Origin: Pseudomonas sp. ADAK13
Lineage (GTDB): Bacteria > Pseudomonadota > Gammaproteobacteria > Pseudomonadales > Pseudomonadaceae
Reading direction: 5' to 3'
Assembly (NCBI RefSeq): GCF_012935715.1
Contig: NZ_CP052860.1
Span: 6,200,001 to 6,264,000 of the forward strand
DNA length: 64,000 nt
Shown: positions 50,942-59,803 of the stretch, piece after piece
How positions within the stretch are numbered: position 1 is the first letter of the stretch
Layout of the letters: each line of letters starts with the position of its first letter
Position numbers and translations under genes: made by a program
Notes under the pieces: generated by a model
The model's database searches: none
What the model saw: only the letters and a program-made list of their open reading frames with translations
What the model was told of the DNA's origin: nothing

Positions 50942-51433
50942 ATGAGCGAAGAACGGTATTCAATGTCGCAGGATGAATTCGTCAGAAGCTTCATCAACGG
51001 ATGGATCGTCGACGCCCGAGACGGCGGACTTATAGTCGGGCGTACTCACGAAGAAGGTCACATCCTCATGTTCCAGGGTACCGACGTTCTCGGAGAATTT
51101 GAGCATATGGGCTTTGTAGAGGGCGGCGAGTACATCATGAGTACTGACGCGACGGCGCACCATTACAGCCGACTCGAAGAAATCAACAGCGACAAGTCGC
51201 CATGCGACGCAGAGATTTTCGTGACCACCAGCAGCCAACTGATCAACAGCAGGGCGGAGCCGCACGATAAGTTTTTGATCATCCACAAACAGTTCATCAT
51301 CAACAGAAATGCCACAAAGAGGCACTTTGATGAACTGGAAAGACTAAACAGATCTCATCGATATCATCGCGGCAGAATCCTTGATGACGATGTAATTGCC
51401 GCCATTACTGAGCCTGGGTTCGTACGATACTGA
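50942..51433 (+). CDS. Plus-strand accessory (moron-like) protein
   Basis: 163 aa with a strong ribosome site (TAGGAGG). Acidic mixed domain (SFINGWIVDARDGGLIVGRTH, MSTDATAHHYSRLEEI) with a C-terminal charged helical part. Its 3' end overlaps the minus-strand gene at 51405 by 29 bases. It is read against the late genes, bounded by a terminator on its left, as expected for an independently expressed lysogeny gene. Family not recognised. Confidence 0.7.
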   Translation: MSEERYSMSQDEFVRSFINGWIVDARDGGLIVGRTHEEGHILMFQGTDVLGEFEHMGFVEGGEYIMSTDATAHHYSRLEEINSDKSPCDAEIFVTTSSQLINSRAEPHDKFLIIHKQFIINRNATKRHFDELERLNRSHRYHRGRILDDDVIAAITEPGFVRY

Positions 51434-51902
51434 GGCCACGCATCACCAAGTAATCGGCGAACTGCGTCCTGCTCGGAGCGTATGGTGGCGGACGCATGCG
51501 AAACCCGGGCGTATCGCGGTTGAGCCGCGTGCGCCGTCCATTGGGCTCATTGCAATGCGTCGGCTCCTCAATTTGGAAGCCCTGTTCGACAGCGTACAGC
51601 TCGACAGCAAGCCGCACCTGCCCCCATTCAAGCTCAAAGGGCACGAACGTCTCTGAAAGCGTCTGGTATTCGATCTTGCAGTCACGCCGAGGCCAGGCCA
51701 TTGCCTGATCTGGATTGGCCTTGCGCCCTTTCCACTGCCGGGCGTTGATGTCCGCCGCAGCACGCAGCAGCAGCGCGACCTGATCAGCCTCTGTTTCCGG
51801 GATCCGAAAGCCGTAGTAGTCGCGGTAAAAGGTCAGCTTCTCCAGCGGTACGAAGCTATTCGCGTCTGGCCTTCCCTTCCCATCCTCAACAATGATCTGC
51901 AT
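51405..51902 (-). CDS. DnaT-like family head-region protein
   Basis: 165 aa. MQIIVEDGKGRPDANSFVPL matches the opening of the small phage proteins called DnaT-like ssDNA-binding (IVEDG-x-ANSYVSL pattern), which lie between head genes in many Pseudomonas phages. The real role is probably structural (connector). The C-terminal 30 residues are coded opposite the plus-strand gene at 50942. Confidence 0.65.
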   Translation of the reverse strand: MQIIVEDGKGRPDANSFVPLEKLTFYRDYYGFRIPETEADQVALLLRAAADINARQWKGRKANPDQAMAWPRRDCKIEYQTLSETFVPFELEWGQVRLAVELYAVEQGFQIEEPTHCNEPNGRRTRLNRDTPGFRMRPPPYAPSRTQFADYLVMRGLSIVRTQAQ

Positions 51903-51910
51903 GTGCTATC

Positions 51911-53023
51911 TCAACCTGGTTGAGCGCCGAGTGTAACGCCTGCTCGGGTGAACATGTCAGGCTCTGCATCCTTCAGCTGCGCCAAGGTCAGCGGCTTGAA
52001 CGAATTGTCGAGCTGCAGCTTGGCAAACTTCTCCGGAGTCAGCCCGCCATCGCGGAACAACTTGCCCCGGACCGGCCCAAGAGCATGGTCTTGGAAGCTC
52101 GCCGGTTGCGTTGCCAGCCACTCGTAATAATTCAGGCCGGCGTCGACCTGAGCCCCGCCGTTATCGCCCACCGAGGCGCGCGTGGCGTCCTTGGCGAACA
52201 TCTCCGAAAGCCTGGTGGTCGGCACCGTGGTTGACCGGCAGTTGATGTGCGCCGGCGGCAACGGGCCTTTGCCTAGGTCGAAGCGCATTCCGTCCAAACC
52301 CTTGCATTGCTGCGAGGTCTTGCGGTCGAGCGTCGAAACCCAGCGATAGCCCAGCACCACGTCACTGTTGGCCTTTAGCGTCTCCATTCGCGCCGTGGTA
52401 GCCACGTGCTGGATTGCCGTCTGCACCATGGAGGCGGCGTTGCGGTTGCTCACTGCCAAGACGCCGTCTGTGAAATTCTGCGCCGCAGTACCGCGAATCG
52501 CCTGAATGATCTGGGCATTGGTCTGGCCCTGGCCGAAGCCGAGCCGGATAGTGTTCGTGACGCGCATCGTCTCGGTCCGCGTCCAGCCGCTGACGAAACT
52601 CTTCAGCAGCTTGCCGCCGTCGATACCCTTTACCTGAAGCGGATAGGAGAACACCGCCGCACGGATCACCGTGTTGGTCGGCACCACCGCATCGATGGAG
52701 AGTGCATTGCTCAGGCTTTTAGCCTCGAAGCTTGACTCGTACAGCGCGATATCGACCAGATCGGCCTGCACCATGTCGCCGTAGGCCTTGTAGATCTCCA
52801 GCAGCTTGCCGTCCACCCGAGCCAGGAACTGCTCAAGGCGGTCCCGGCTGTAGGTGGTCAGTTCCTTGCGGGTGAGTTGGTCCCGCACCAGCTTGTCGAT
52901 CTGGCGCAGGTACTTCTCGAACTTCTTGACCTCGCCGGCCTTAAGCCGCTCCAGCATTACCGAGTGGCGGGTCGTCTGCTCCAGCAGTTGGCTGTCCGCC
53001 TGCGCCAGGTTTGTCGTCGGCAT
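51911..53023 (-). CDS. Minor head protein, SPP1 gp7 / MuF family
   Basis: 370 aa from ATG 53023. Helical N-terminus, then VSTLDRKTSQQCKGLDGMRF and PPAHINCRSTTVPTT, the conserved MuF motif. It binds the portal and stays in the head. Overlaps the portal gene by 83 bases; ATG 53062 is an alternative start without a ribosome site. Confidence 0.88.
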   Translation of the reverse strand: MPTTNLAQADSQLLEQTTRHSVMLERLKAGEVKKFEKYLRQIDKLVRDQLTRKELTTYSRDRLEQFLARVDGKLLEIYKAYGDMVQADLVDIALYESSFEAKSLSNALSIDAVVPTNTVIRAAVFSYPLQVKGIDGGKLLKSFVSGWTRTETMRVTNTIRLGFGQGQTNAQIIQAIRGTAAQNFTDGVLAVSNRNAASMVQTAIQHVATTARMETLKANSDVVLGYRWVSTLDRKTSQQCKGLDGMRFDLGKGPLPPAHINCRSTTVPTTRLSEMFAKDATRASVGDNGGAQVDAGLNYYEWLATQPASFQDHALGPVRGKLFRDGGLTPEKFAKLQLDNSFKPLTLAQLKDAEPDMFTRAGVTLGAQPG

Positions 53024-54401
53024 CGTCTTTGTCCAAGTTGATGCCGGCCGACTCGCGCTCATCGCTGATCAGGTCGGCCTCTTCGTCATATGGGCGGTCC
53101 GGCAGCTTGCCGGTGGTGAGGTACTGCCAGTAGGTGTCGGCGCTGATCGTGCCGGCCATCACACCCTTGAGCAGCTCGGCGAGCACCTGGGCGTCGACCA
53201 CCGGAGTCACGAACTCAGGGTTCACCTTGAACTTGACCTGCTTGGGGTCGTAACCCTTCCACTCGGCGGCGTATCGGAGACCTTGCTCCACTGCCTCGGC
53301 CACCGTGATGACGATGCTGTGCAGCGTGGCATGCTGGTCGTTTTGGCGTGTTTTTCGCGCCTCACCCGACTCGGTGCCGCCCACGTCCATGACCTTGGCG
53401 CCGGCCTCAAGCGCGGCGTTCTTCTGGTCATCCATGGCCTTGCGCACTGCTTCGATGCCGGCGCCTTGGAACTCCAGGTAACCGCACTCGCCATTCGGAC
53501 CAAGGTCCCATGCCGCCGATGGGCCGGTGACGCTCAGCTCCACCGCCTCATCCAGGCCAGATACCCACGGCTGCGGGTGGCTGGTCTGGTGCAGTGATGT
53601 GAAGTAGTCAGCGCTCAACTGGTAGGACTTTAGCGCGGCCCGGGCCATGGTCAGCAGCGGTACCTCGTCGACGTCCGGTGAATTGTCGGTCGAGCCGCAG
53701 TAGATAACGGGCAAATAGGCCAGGCCTTTAACGAGACGGTTGTCGGTACCGGTGGTGCCAAGCGGCTTCTCATCCTCGACCAGCTCACCGCCTTCATTCC
53801 GCACAGCGGTGTAGCAGACCTCGTTGAGCATGAAGAACTCACGGAATACCGTGTCGCAGTCATGGCTGTAGCGATCGCCGCCCTTCTTGCGGAACTCGCG
53901 GAACACAGAAAGCACCAGGTCCTGCCGGCCGCCTTGATCAGCCGTGTCCCAGTTGATCGCGTTGCGGGTGGCGTACGTCGAGAAGTACGGCTCGCCGCTT
54001 TCATCGATGTTCACCACCAGCGGCACCCGGCCGTGGGAGATCGCCTGGCGAACCATGCGGAAGAACAGCTGCTTCAAGCCGAAGCCGTCCGCCGTTGCGT
54101 TGTCTTCCAGCCCCTTCAGGCCGCTGGGCAGTTCTATCTCCGGGATCAGACGAGAAACCAGGCCCATCATCGATCTCAGCGAATCCCGCACCCAGTGCTC
54201 ATACTGAGCCCGGGCCGTGTAGTTCTCGTACAGGTACTTGTTACCCGCAGCGTCGAGCTTTTCAGCTTCGACCATCCCGCTCGGCTTGGGCAGATTGCGC
54301 TCATTGCGCTTCACGGCGCACTCACCCTCGAGCGCGTCGTCCATCATTTCCCACTCGGCGATGTGTGCGTCGTAGTCGGGGTTTGTCGATTGCACTGGCA
54401 T
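52941..54401 (-). CDS. Portal protein, DUF4055 family
   Basis: 486 aa. PNPDYDAHIAEWEMMDDALEG-like opening, PSGLKGLEDNATADGFGLKQ and FQGAGIEAVRKAMDDQKNAA fit the DUF4055 portal group. The start shares its A with the terminase stop (TGATG). It forms the ring through which DNA is packaged and ejected. The C-terminus is acidic and low-complexity. Confidence 0.88.
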   Translation of the reverse strand: MPVQSTNPDYDAHIAEWEMMDDALEGECAVKRNERNLPKPSGMVEAEKLDAAGNKYLYENYTARAQYEHWVRDSLRSMMGLVSRLIPEIELPSGLKGLEDNATADGFGLKQLFFRMVRQAISHGRVPLVVNIDESGEPYFSTYATRNAINWDTADQGGRQDLVLSVFREFRKKGGDRYSHDCDTVFREFFMLNEVCYTAVRNEGGELVEDEKPLGTTGTDNRLVKGLAYLPVIYCGSTDNSPDVDEVPLLTMARAALKSYQLSADYFTSLHQTSHPQPWVSGLDEAVELSVTGPSAAWDLGPNGECGYLEFQGAGIEAVRKAMDDQKNAALEAGAKVMDVGGTESGEARKTRQNDQHATLHSIVITVAEAVEQGLRYAAEWKGYDPKQVKFKVNPEFVTPVVDAQVLAELLKGVMAGTISADTYWQYLTTGKLPDRPYDEEADLISDERESAGINLDKDDADDKPGAGGQPTAGADDPPLGNAGAA

Positions 54402-55891
54402 CAGGCCAAGCCTCCAATTCGGCGTGTTCCGCCTGTGCGTTTGCGTCGGCCCATCGAGACGGCGAAGTAGCGGAAGGCGTCCGCGCCGTGCGATGACCAG
54501 TCGTGAAGTGGTTTGTCTTTCCAGCAGCCCCGCTTGTCGTCCCACTCCTTTCGGTAGTTCTCCAGGCAGGAAATACCCAGTTCGCACTTGGACTCATCGA
54601 AGGCACAGGCCGGAAGGATCTCCCGAACCTGCTCAATGCCTTCGTCGATGCCGAGCTTCGGAACAACGCTGAACTTGAGGCTGTATTTTTGTCCATCGAT
54701 CTCGTAGCCCTCCCGGGCCAGTTCGCGCCGGGTCTTGCCATCACTGCCGAATTCGCGGTTGTCGATGTCGTGCGGGCCCCAGTGATCGCCGTACGTGTAC
54801 TTGCGGTCCTTGAGCACCTTCATGTAGTGCCGTAGGCCTTCACCGCTGTTCTCGTAGAAGTCGATGATGTGGTACTCCTCGCCGACAATCCGGACGAACC
54901 AGATGGCCGTGGAGTCGCCGACGCCGATATCCCATATCGTGTGCACCGGCAGATGACCGTTGTCCGGTAGCGGGCCGATCCTCTGCGCGCCATACAGCTT
55001 GGTGAACTGCTTGGCGTAGTAGGCGCCCTCGATCGACTGCTGGAAGGCTTCCGCCGGCAGTGACGGGTATTCCCGCTTCATGTCGTCGCCGAGAGTCTTC
55101 TCCTTGGCGGCGTACCAGGCGCGCTGGCCTGGGTTCGTGTCAATGCCGTGCTTCGCGAAAAGCTCGTTGAAGTAGTCGGTCAGGCGCTGCGGGATGACCA
55201 CGTCAGTCGGGTCAAGCCAGTAGGCCTTGTTCTTCCACCAGGAGAAGAAGAAAAACTTCCAGTCCAGCAGGCCCAGGGGCACGCCGGCCAGTTGCTGCCG
55301 TTCCGCGCTCTGCGAGTAATCGAAGAAGTATCCCGCCCTGCCCTCCGCCGTCGATTCAATCGTGACGAAGCAATCGGTGGCGACAGCCTCGAAGGCTCCG
55401 GTGACGATCTCTCTGGCCTTGTGGGGAAACTTGGCGCAGATCTTCCCGAACTCGGATACGTGCAGATACCGTAGAGTCCCGCCCCGGAAGGACGTGGACA
55501 CGTAGAGCGATCCGCCCTTGCTGAACACGAGCTCACCAGCAGCATCGTTAGAAGCAGGATTGGCGGCGCGTATCTCAGCAGGCAGGTTGTCGTAGGCATA
55601 TTTGACCTTCTCCCGAAACAGGCGCTTGGCGTCGTTCAGGGTGTGGGCGATCAGGGCGCACTTGGCTGATTCGAACAGAGCCGCGTCCAGTTGGATGATG
55701 CAGCACTCGGTGGTGAAGCCAAGTTGCCTGGCCTTCAGGATGATGTTGCGAGTATGCATCCCATCGAAGTATTCGATCTGCTCGTCCGTCATCCGGAAGC
55801 GAACCTTCTTTCCCTGCTTGTCGGTAATGAAGTAGAGGTTGTTCAACCGCCAGCGCTTATCCCGGAGCAGCTTCAAGTGCTCGGGCTTCAT
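54401..55891 (-). CDS. Terminase large subunit
   Basis: 496 aa. The ATPase part has a degenerate Walker A (LKARQLGFTT) and Walker B-like region ending FVTIESTAEGRAG; the nuclease part has HTIWDIGVGDSTAIWF and a later EGLRHYMKVLKDRKYTYGD segment with PHDIDNREFG. It drives packaging and cuts concatemers. One base after the small subunit stop. Confidence 0.92.
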   Translation of the reverse strand: MKPEHLKLLRDKRWRLNNLYFITDKQGKKVRFRMTDEQIEYFDGMHTRNIILKARQLGFTTECCIIQLDAALFESAKCALIAHTLNDAKRLFREKVKYAYDNLPAEIRAANPASNDAAGELVFSKGGSLYVSTSFRGGTLRYLHVSEFGKICAKFPHKAREIVTGAFEAVATDCFVTIESTAEGRAGYFFDYSQSAERQQLAGVPLGLLDWKFFFFSWWKNKAYWLDPTDVVIPQRLTDYFNELFAKHGIDTNPGQRAWYAAKEKTLGDDMKREYPSLPAEAFQQSIEGAYYAKQFTKLYGAQRIGPLPDNGHLPVHTIWDIGVGDSTAIWFVRIVGEEYHIIDFYENSGEGLRHYMKVLKDRKYTYGDHWGPHDIDNREFGSDGKTRRELAREGYEIDGQKYSLKFSVVPKLGIDEGIEQVREILPACAFDESKCELGISCLENYRKEWDDKRGCWKDKPLHDWSSHGADAFRYFAVSMGRRKRTGGTRRIGGLA

Positions 55892-55892
55892 G

Positions 55893-56414
55893 TCAGGCTT
55901 CCTTCGATAGATCGTCCATCAGTGCAGCCAGGTCGCTGACTGTCTTGTCGCCGGTCTCAGTGTCGAGGTTGTAGGCCTGGCGCTCACCCTTGATGACCTT
56001 GAGCTGGGCATCGACACCAGCGTTCAGGGATCGAGCGAAGTCACCGGCGTTGTCTGGGGTCACTTCCATGTCGGACAGCACGTAGCTGAGTTTGTCGGCA
56101 ATGCCGCGCCACTGCGCCAGCCCTGAGCGATGAGCCAGGATGACAGCTGCAGCCTGATCGGACGCCTCTTCGATGATCTCGGCGTCGGTAACCACTTTCG
56201 ACTGGTTACTTTTAGTGGTTACCGCCGTGGTTACCTTCTGCTTGGTTGCCGCTCGAACCTGGTCTGTCAGGTCGCGCTTCCAATCTTCTTTCTTTGCTCG
56301 CTTCAGGATGGTCGCGTGGTTCACACCGTGCGATTCACCTATGGCGCGCACTGAAATCAACCCGGCCCGGTAGGCACGTTCGATTGCCTCCCAGTCGGGT
56401 TGCTTGGTTGCCAT
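55893..56414 (-). CDS. Terminase small subunit
   Basis: 173 aa from ATG 56414 with TGAGGC upstream. An N-terminal helix-turn-helix (WEAIERAYRAGLISVRAIGESHG, key residues 8-30) binds pac/cos DNA; the rest is helical for oligomerisation. Placed directly before the large subunit. Confidence 0.85.
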   Translation of the reverse strand: MATKQPDWEAIERAYRAGLISVRAIGESHGVNHATILKRAKKEDWKRDLTDQVRAATKQKVTTAVTTKSNQSKVVTDAEIIEEASDQAAAVILAHRSGLAQWRGIADKLSYVLSDMEVTPDNAGDFARSLNAGVDAQLKVIKGERQAYNLDTETGDKTVSDLAALMDDLSKEA

Positions 56415-56501
56415 AATTGCCTCAGGTAGTTTCAAAGGTGGTATTGAAATAGTGGCGCGATGCCGGTATGAGTTAGGTTCATTCAATCAAAGGAAGTGAA
56501 A

Positions 56502-56711
56502 ATGTCTGATACCGGCCCCAACACAATTTTAAATGTGCCCGCTTATTTCAAATCCGATGCCGATGGGAAGCGTCACTTTGCAGTGGCGTCCGCACTCGAC
56601 ATCATTGCCAAAAAGATTTCGGCGAATCCAGCCACAACCATCGAGTACGAGCTCGATAAGTTGTCCAGTTATGCCGATAAAATTCAGTCGGCAATTGCCA
56701 ACAATAAATAA
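56502..56711 (+). CDS. Small plus-strand accessory protein
   Basis: 69 aa; AAAGGA lies before ATG 56502. Helical, SDADGKRHFAVASALDIIAK then TIEYELDKLSSYADKIQSAI. Divergent from the terminase genes. Function unknown. Confidence 0.6.
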   Translation: MSDTGPNTILNVPAYFKSDADGKRHFAVASALDIIAKKISANPATTIEYELDKLSSYADKIQSAIANNK

Positions 56712-56769
56712 GTAGTCCGTGCCGCACTCACCTGCGGCACACCCACTCCGCAACTGGTAGAGAAGAACG

Positions 56770-56970
56770 ATGCATAAGTACGAACTGACCTACGACCACA
56801 TGAATGCTCCGCAGACAGAGCACGGAGAAGCTCCTGAGCGCATAGATGCTCATGAGCTTTTGATGGAGCTGAAGCTTGGCGGAAAAGGTGGTCAGATCAT
56901 AGGCACCCAGACGACCGAGGAATCTCTCGCGCGTATGCGTTTCACTGACGTCCGGGTCACTTGGCTGTAG
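56770..56970 (+). CDS. Small plus-strand accessory protein
   Basis: 66 aa; AGAGAAG precedes the ATG. Contains AHELLMELKLGGKGGQIIGT and ends RVTWL. It lies between two other plus-strand genes and probably shares a transcript with them. Family unknown. Confidence 0.5.
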   Translation: MHKYELTYDHMNAPQTEHGEAPERIDAHELLMELKLGGKGGQIIGTQTTEESLARMRFTDVRVTWL

Positions 56971-57028
56971 GCTGCTCACTTTTCACGTCTCGCAAGCTCA
57001 CACAAAACACGCAAAGGATCAGCACTGC

Positions 57029-57517
57029 ATGCCCATTCAAGAGTTCGACGCCAAGACTGAGTACATAGTCAAACCCGCGCTGTCACATAGCCTTGCGCAC
57101 AAGCCCGTTTACGCGATGCCCTATTGGCACTTCGATGGCATGCACAAAAAAAATACTGATGCAAAATACCTCTCCGTTGGTTTGTCTCAGTGGGGTGATA
57201 CAGATCTTTCTCTGAAAATTATGCGCCATGACAAACAATGGTCTCCCCAATCAGAGGAGTTACCACTTCACCGAGTCATTGATTCAACGATATTTTTAGC
57301 CAAGGTTTTGTTGGACCGAGAAGACCAAAGCGTGGAAATAGAACGCAACCTTTTCGTAGAACAGGAGAAACGCTTTCTGGTTAAGCAAGAGTCTGTCACC
57401 TCCAGCGAGCAAGACCGCTTTGATAACTTCCTGAAAAAGTACGACGGCGACCTGAAAGCACGCTTTGACACGCTCTACCGGCTTCTGAGCAGCCTCAAAA
57501 CTCAAGGAAAGTTTTAG
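57029..57517 (+). CDS. Plus-strand accessory protein, possibly DUF6530
   Basis: 162 aa. The motif YWHFDGMHKKNTDAKYLSVG followed by WSPQSEELPLHRVID suggests the DUF6530 family (recalled, not checked). The C-terminal half is a charged helix-rich region. AT-richer than the neighbouring phage genes, so likely acquired separately. A lysogenic-conversion role is possible; no function known. Confidence 0.6.
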   Translation: MPIQEFDAKTEYIVKPALSHSLAHKPVYAMPYWHFDGMHKKNTDAKYLSVGLSQWGDTDLSLKIMRHDKQWSPQSEELPLHRVIDSTIFLAKVLLDREDQSVEIERNLFVEQEKRFLVKQESVTSSEQDRFDNFLKKYDGDLKARFDTLYRLLSSLKTQGKF

Positions 57518-57581
57518 GCTCCCCCCTTTAACTCAATCAGCGTCGCGTCAAGATTTGGCGCATTCGAAAACGTGGCGCGGA

Positions 57582-57926
57582 TTACTTGCCCCGGCCCTCG
57601 ACACCACCAGGCGCCTTGTCACAGTGCAAGCAGTGCTCGCAGTTCAGCGTCCGGCAAAGCCAGGCTTTAACCCGCTGCCAGTACGTGACCATGAAGATGT
57701 GGCGGGCGCCGGCCAGGGCCAGAGACACATGCAGCGTCAGGCCGGCACTGGTCGGGCCGAAGAAGATGTTTTGACTGCGCGCCATAACGACGAAGCCGCT
57801 GATGGCGATGGCCGAGTAGATCAGCTTCCCAAGGATGCCGTCCCTCACCTTCCCGCTCACTACGCACCAGGCCGCCCACAGCGCGATTAGGCCGCAGGCG
57901 ACGGAGTTGATCAGTTCAAGATTCAT
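57582..57926 (-). CDS. Holin-associated membrane protein
   Basis: 114 aa with three predicted membrane segments (about 5-22, 34-50, 60-82) and a Cys-rich tail (CRTLNCEHCLHC). Overlaps the preceding holin-like gene by ATGA, so the two probably work together in lysis timing; it could be the holin or its antiholin. Confidence 0.65.
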   Translation of the reverse strand: MNLELINSVACGLIALWAAWCVVSGKVRDGILGKLIYSAIAISGFVVMARSQNIFFGPTSAGLTLHVSLALAGARHIFMVTYWQRVKAWLCRTLNCEHCLHCDKAPGGVEGRGK

Positions 57927-58261
57927 GGTGGATTGCCTCCCCCAAACCGTTGGCGAATAAGCGCCCAGAGGTCAGCGGATTTGATGGCTCGATTGATGGC
58001 CGCCAGGAGCGAGCCGCCGAAGGCCCCCAGCAGGAAGCCGATGCCTGCGACGATCTTCGGCTCAGTCACACCCAGGTAGGTGCTGACCATGCTCGTCAGG
58101 TAGATCGAGCAGGCCATGCCGGTGATGAGGAAGATCATCCAGGCACGCCAGTCGTTCAAGTCGTCCTTGTGCCACCAGCTGGCGATCACGGCGCCAACGA
58201 GGCCCGCGATCAATAATTCAAACCTGTCGATCTTGTCGAGCAGGCGCTGTAGATACTCCAT
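57923..58261 (-). CDS. Putative holin
   Basis: 112 aa from ATG 58261 (GGAG 9 bases upstream). N-terminal amphipathic helix, then membrane segments at about 15-30, 40-62 and 70-92 with GIGFLLGAFGGSLLAA. The size and coupling to another small membrane protein suit a phage holin. The lysozyme and spanins are far away at 30-31 kb. Confidence 0.65.
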   Translation of the reverse strand: MEYLQRLLDKIDRFELLIAGLVGAVIASWWHKDDLNDWRAWMIFLITGMACSIYLTSMVSTYLGVTEPKIVAGIGFLLGAFGGSLLAAINRAIKSADLWALIRQRFGGGNPP

Positions 58262-58348
58262 GCGCTCGACTCCGTGGGGCATGTTTGAAATAGGTCAGCC
58301 CCGACGGCACTCCCAGCTCGGGGCAATGGGTGTGGCGGGGCCGATAAC

Positions 58349-58377
58349 GAAAAGGCCCCGATCAATGTCGAGGCCTT
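58349..58377 (-). terminator. Intrinsic terminator after the gene at 58458
   Basis: Minus strand AAGGCCTCG-N7-CGGGGCCTTTTCGTT, an imperfect GC stem with Ts. It separates the cargo zone from the holin genes. Confidence 0.65.
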
Positions 58378-58457
58378 AGAATGGTTGCGCGACGTAAGCC
58401 GCGCGGTGTTTCTTGGAAAACCCACACTTAACTAGGGTTCCCCCGCTTGAGCGTTAC

Positions 58458-58787
58458 TTACGCAACGGTGCCGTCAGCGTTGAGCACGTCCCAGGACATT
58501 TGTACCGTGTTGGCATACTGGTTCGTAAAGTAAACGAATACTCCACTGCCAGCTGGAATCAAAAGGTCGTCGTACTGCGTTCGACTGGAAGGAATAATCG
58601 GATATTTCACGTAGTTATCGGCGCTAGCAGGAGGCGTCGTGGTACTAATAATCACATTCCCGCTTGCATAAAGTGTTCGCAAAATCACGCCATTAGGGTT
58701 ATCGCCAGGTGCAATCAGCGGGTATGCGATGAAGGGGTTGTTGATATTCACGTTTTTGAAGCTTTTACCAAGTGCACGTACAGTCAT
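58458..58787 (-). CDS. Unknown beta-rich protein in the com cargo zone
   Basis: 109 aa; AGGTAAAAAA precedes ATG 58787. Beta-rich with a conserved-looking PFIAYPLIAPGDNPNGVILR and IPAGSGVFVYFTNQYANTV; no signal peptide, cysteines or membrane segment. It lies behind a decayed copy of the com 3' end in the same way that llpA lies behind intact com, so it may be a second cargo gene (bacteriocin-related or virion decoration). No family recognised. Confidence 0.65.
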   Translation of the reverse strand: MTVRALGKSFKNVNINNPFIAYPLIAPGDNPNGVILRTLYASGNVIISTTTPPASADNYVKYPIIPSSRTQYDDLLIPAGSGVFVYFTNQYANTVQMSWDVLNADGTVA

Positions 58788-58795
58788 TTTTTTAC

Positions 58796-58879
58796 CTATT
58801 GAGTCGAATGATTTGTCGCGGAGGATTCCGCTTTCATGTCGCTCAGAGGCGATGAGGTGAGGTTCTCGACCTTCTTGCA
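58796..58879 (-). pseudogene. Relic of a com 3' end
   Basis: In the com frame it reads ...NLTSSPLSDMKAESSATNHSTQ-stop, against LEQSPLSDTNAGSSAINCPTQK in the intact com. By hand count 49 of 66 bases match over the 22 aligned codons. The zinc-finger part is gone. The TAG lies 8 bases before the downstream ATG at 58787. Confidence 0.75.
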
Positions 58880-58881
58880 AA

Positions 58882-58908
58882 CAGGCCCAATGCAACGCGT
58901 TGGGCCTG
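58882..58908 (-). terminator. Intrinsic terminator after llpA
   Basis: Minus strand CAGGCCCAA and TTGGGCCTG form a 9-bp stem followed by TTTG. Confidence 0.7.
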
Positions 58909-58930
58909 AGTTGAAGCAGAGCGCCAGAGA

Positions 58931-59803
58931 TCAGAACTCGTAGCCGATTGTGCCGATCTGAGTCGGGAACGGCTTGGTGCTGTGGGTCAACGGATCAGAG
59001 TTGTCTGGGTAGTACACCTTGCGTGCGCGGATCGAAGGCGTATAGCCAAACCGCGCCCAAACTGGACGTGGCTGAGTGATGGTGAAGCGGCCGTTGAGCT
59101 GCAAGCTCAGAACTGCATCTGGATTCCCAGCTGTGTGGGTGTGCCACAGAGCAACACCGGCAGCGTTGTAAATCACCAGGTTGCCGTCACCCTGCATGAC
59201 ACAGGTGGTGCCGCCCTTGCCCTGGGTGTAGCTCGCCCAGACAACAGAGCTGCCAGGGCCGTAGACAACCAGGTTACCGTCGCCCTGGAACACCACACCA
59301 TAGCTACCAACGGTGTAAATCTTGCCGGGCTCAAGGTACGTGCCAGGCGGGAAGATGTATGACGGCTGACCGTAGAGCAGCGGCAGGCCAGAAGTCGTCC
59401 AAAGAGGTGCCGACTCAACGATGACCATGTTGCCGTCGTCCTGCACCTGAAGATGAGTTCGCACAGCGACGTTATCGAAGTTCTTGTCGCCACCCGATAC
59501 GTCGCTATTTGTGGTCTGCCAAATGCGCTGACGGCTGAAGTCGTTGAGCACAAGGCTGTAGTTCATGAAAACTTGAGGCGCGGTAACGGCCTGCCACTTG
59601 TAAATTAGCTGAGTGGCATACGCACTGTTCGAGTCTGCAACCCATACGGTTTTATCACCATCGTAGAGCGCAAGATTCTCATCTGGCTGATAGATCAACC
59701 GGAAGCGCTTATTCGGCGACTGCAGAAACTGGCCAGCGCTCATGACGTTTCGCGGAGGGAGCACAGAGCCGCCGTTCGCTGTGAAAGGGGTCAAGTAAGA
59801 CAT
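58931..59803 (-). CDS. llpA: Lectin-like bacteriocin, LlpA / putidacin L1 type
   Basis: 290 aa with no signal peptide. Four MMBL-lectin motifs (QxDxNxVxY): degenerate QPDENLALY (39-47) and QDDGNMVIV (121-129), canonical QGDGNLVVY (173-181) and QGDGNLVIY (204-212), then a C-terminal extension. Two tandem MMBL domains of this size define L-type bacteriocins such as LlpA, which bind D-rhamnose-containing LPS and act at BamA of related Pseudomonas, without immunity gene. AAAGGTG precedes ATG 59803, which lies inside the com gene. It follows com and ends at its own terminator. Confidence 0.88.
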   Translation of the reverse strand: MSYLTPFTANGGSVLPPRNVMSAGQFLQSPNKRFRLIYQPDENLALYDGDKTVWVADSNSAYATQLIYKWQAVTAPQVFMNYSLVLNDFSRQRIWQTTNSDVSGGDKNFDNVAVRTHLQVQDDGNMVIVESAPLWTTSGLPLLYGQPSYIFPPGTYLEPGKIYTVGSYGVVFQGDGNLVVYGPGSSVVWASYTQGKGGTTCVMQGDGNLVIYNAAGVALWHTHTAGNPDAVLSLQLNGRFTITQPRPVWARFGYTPSIRARKVYYPDNSDPLTHSTKPFPTQIGTIGYEF

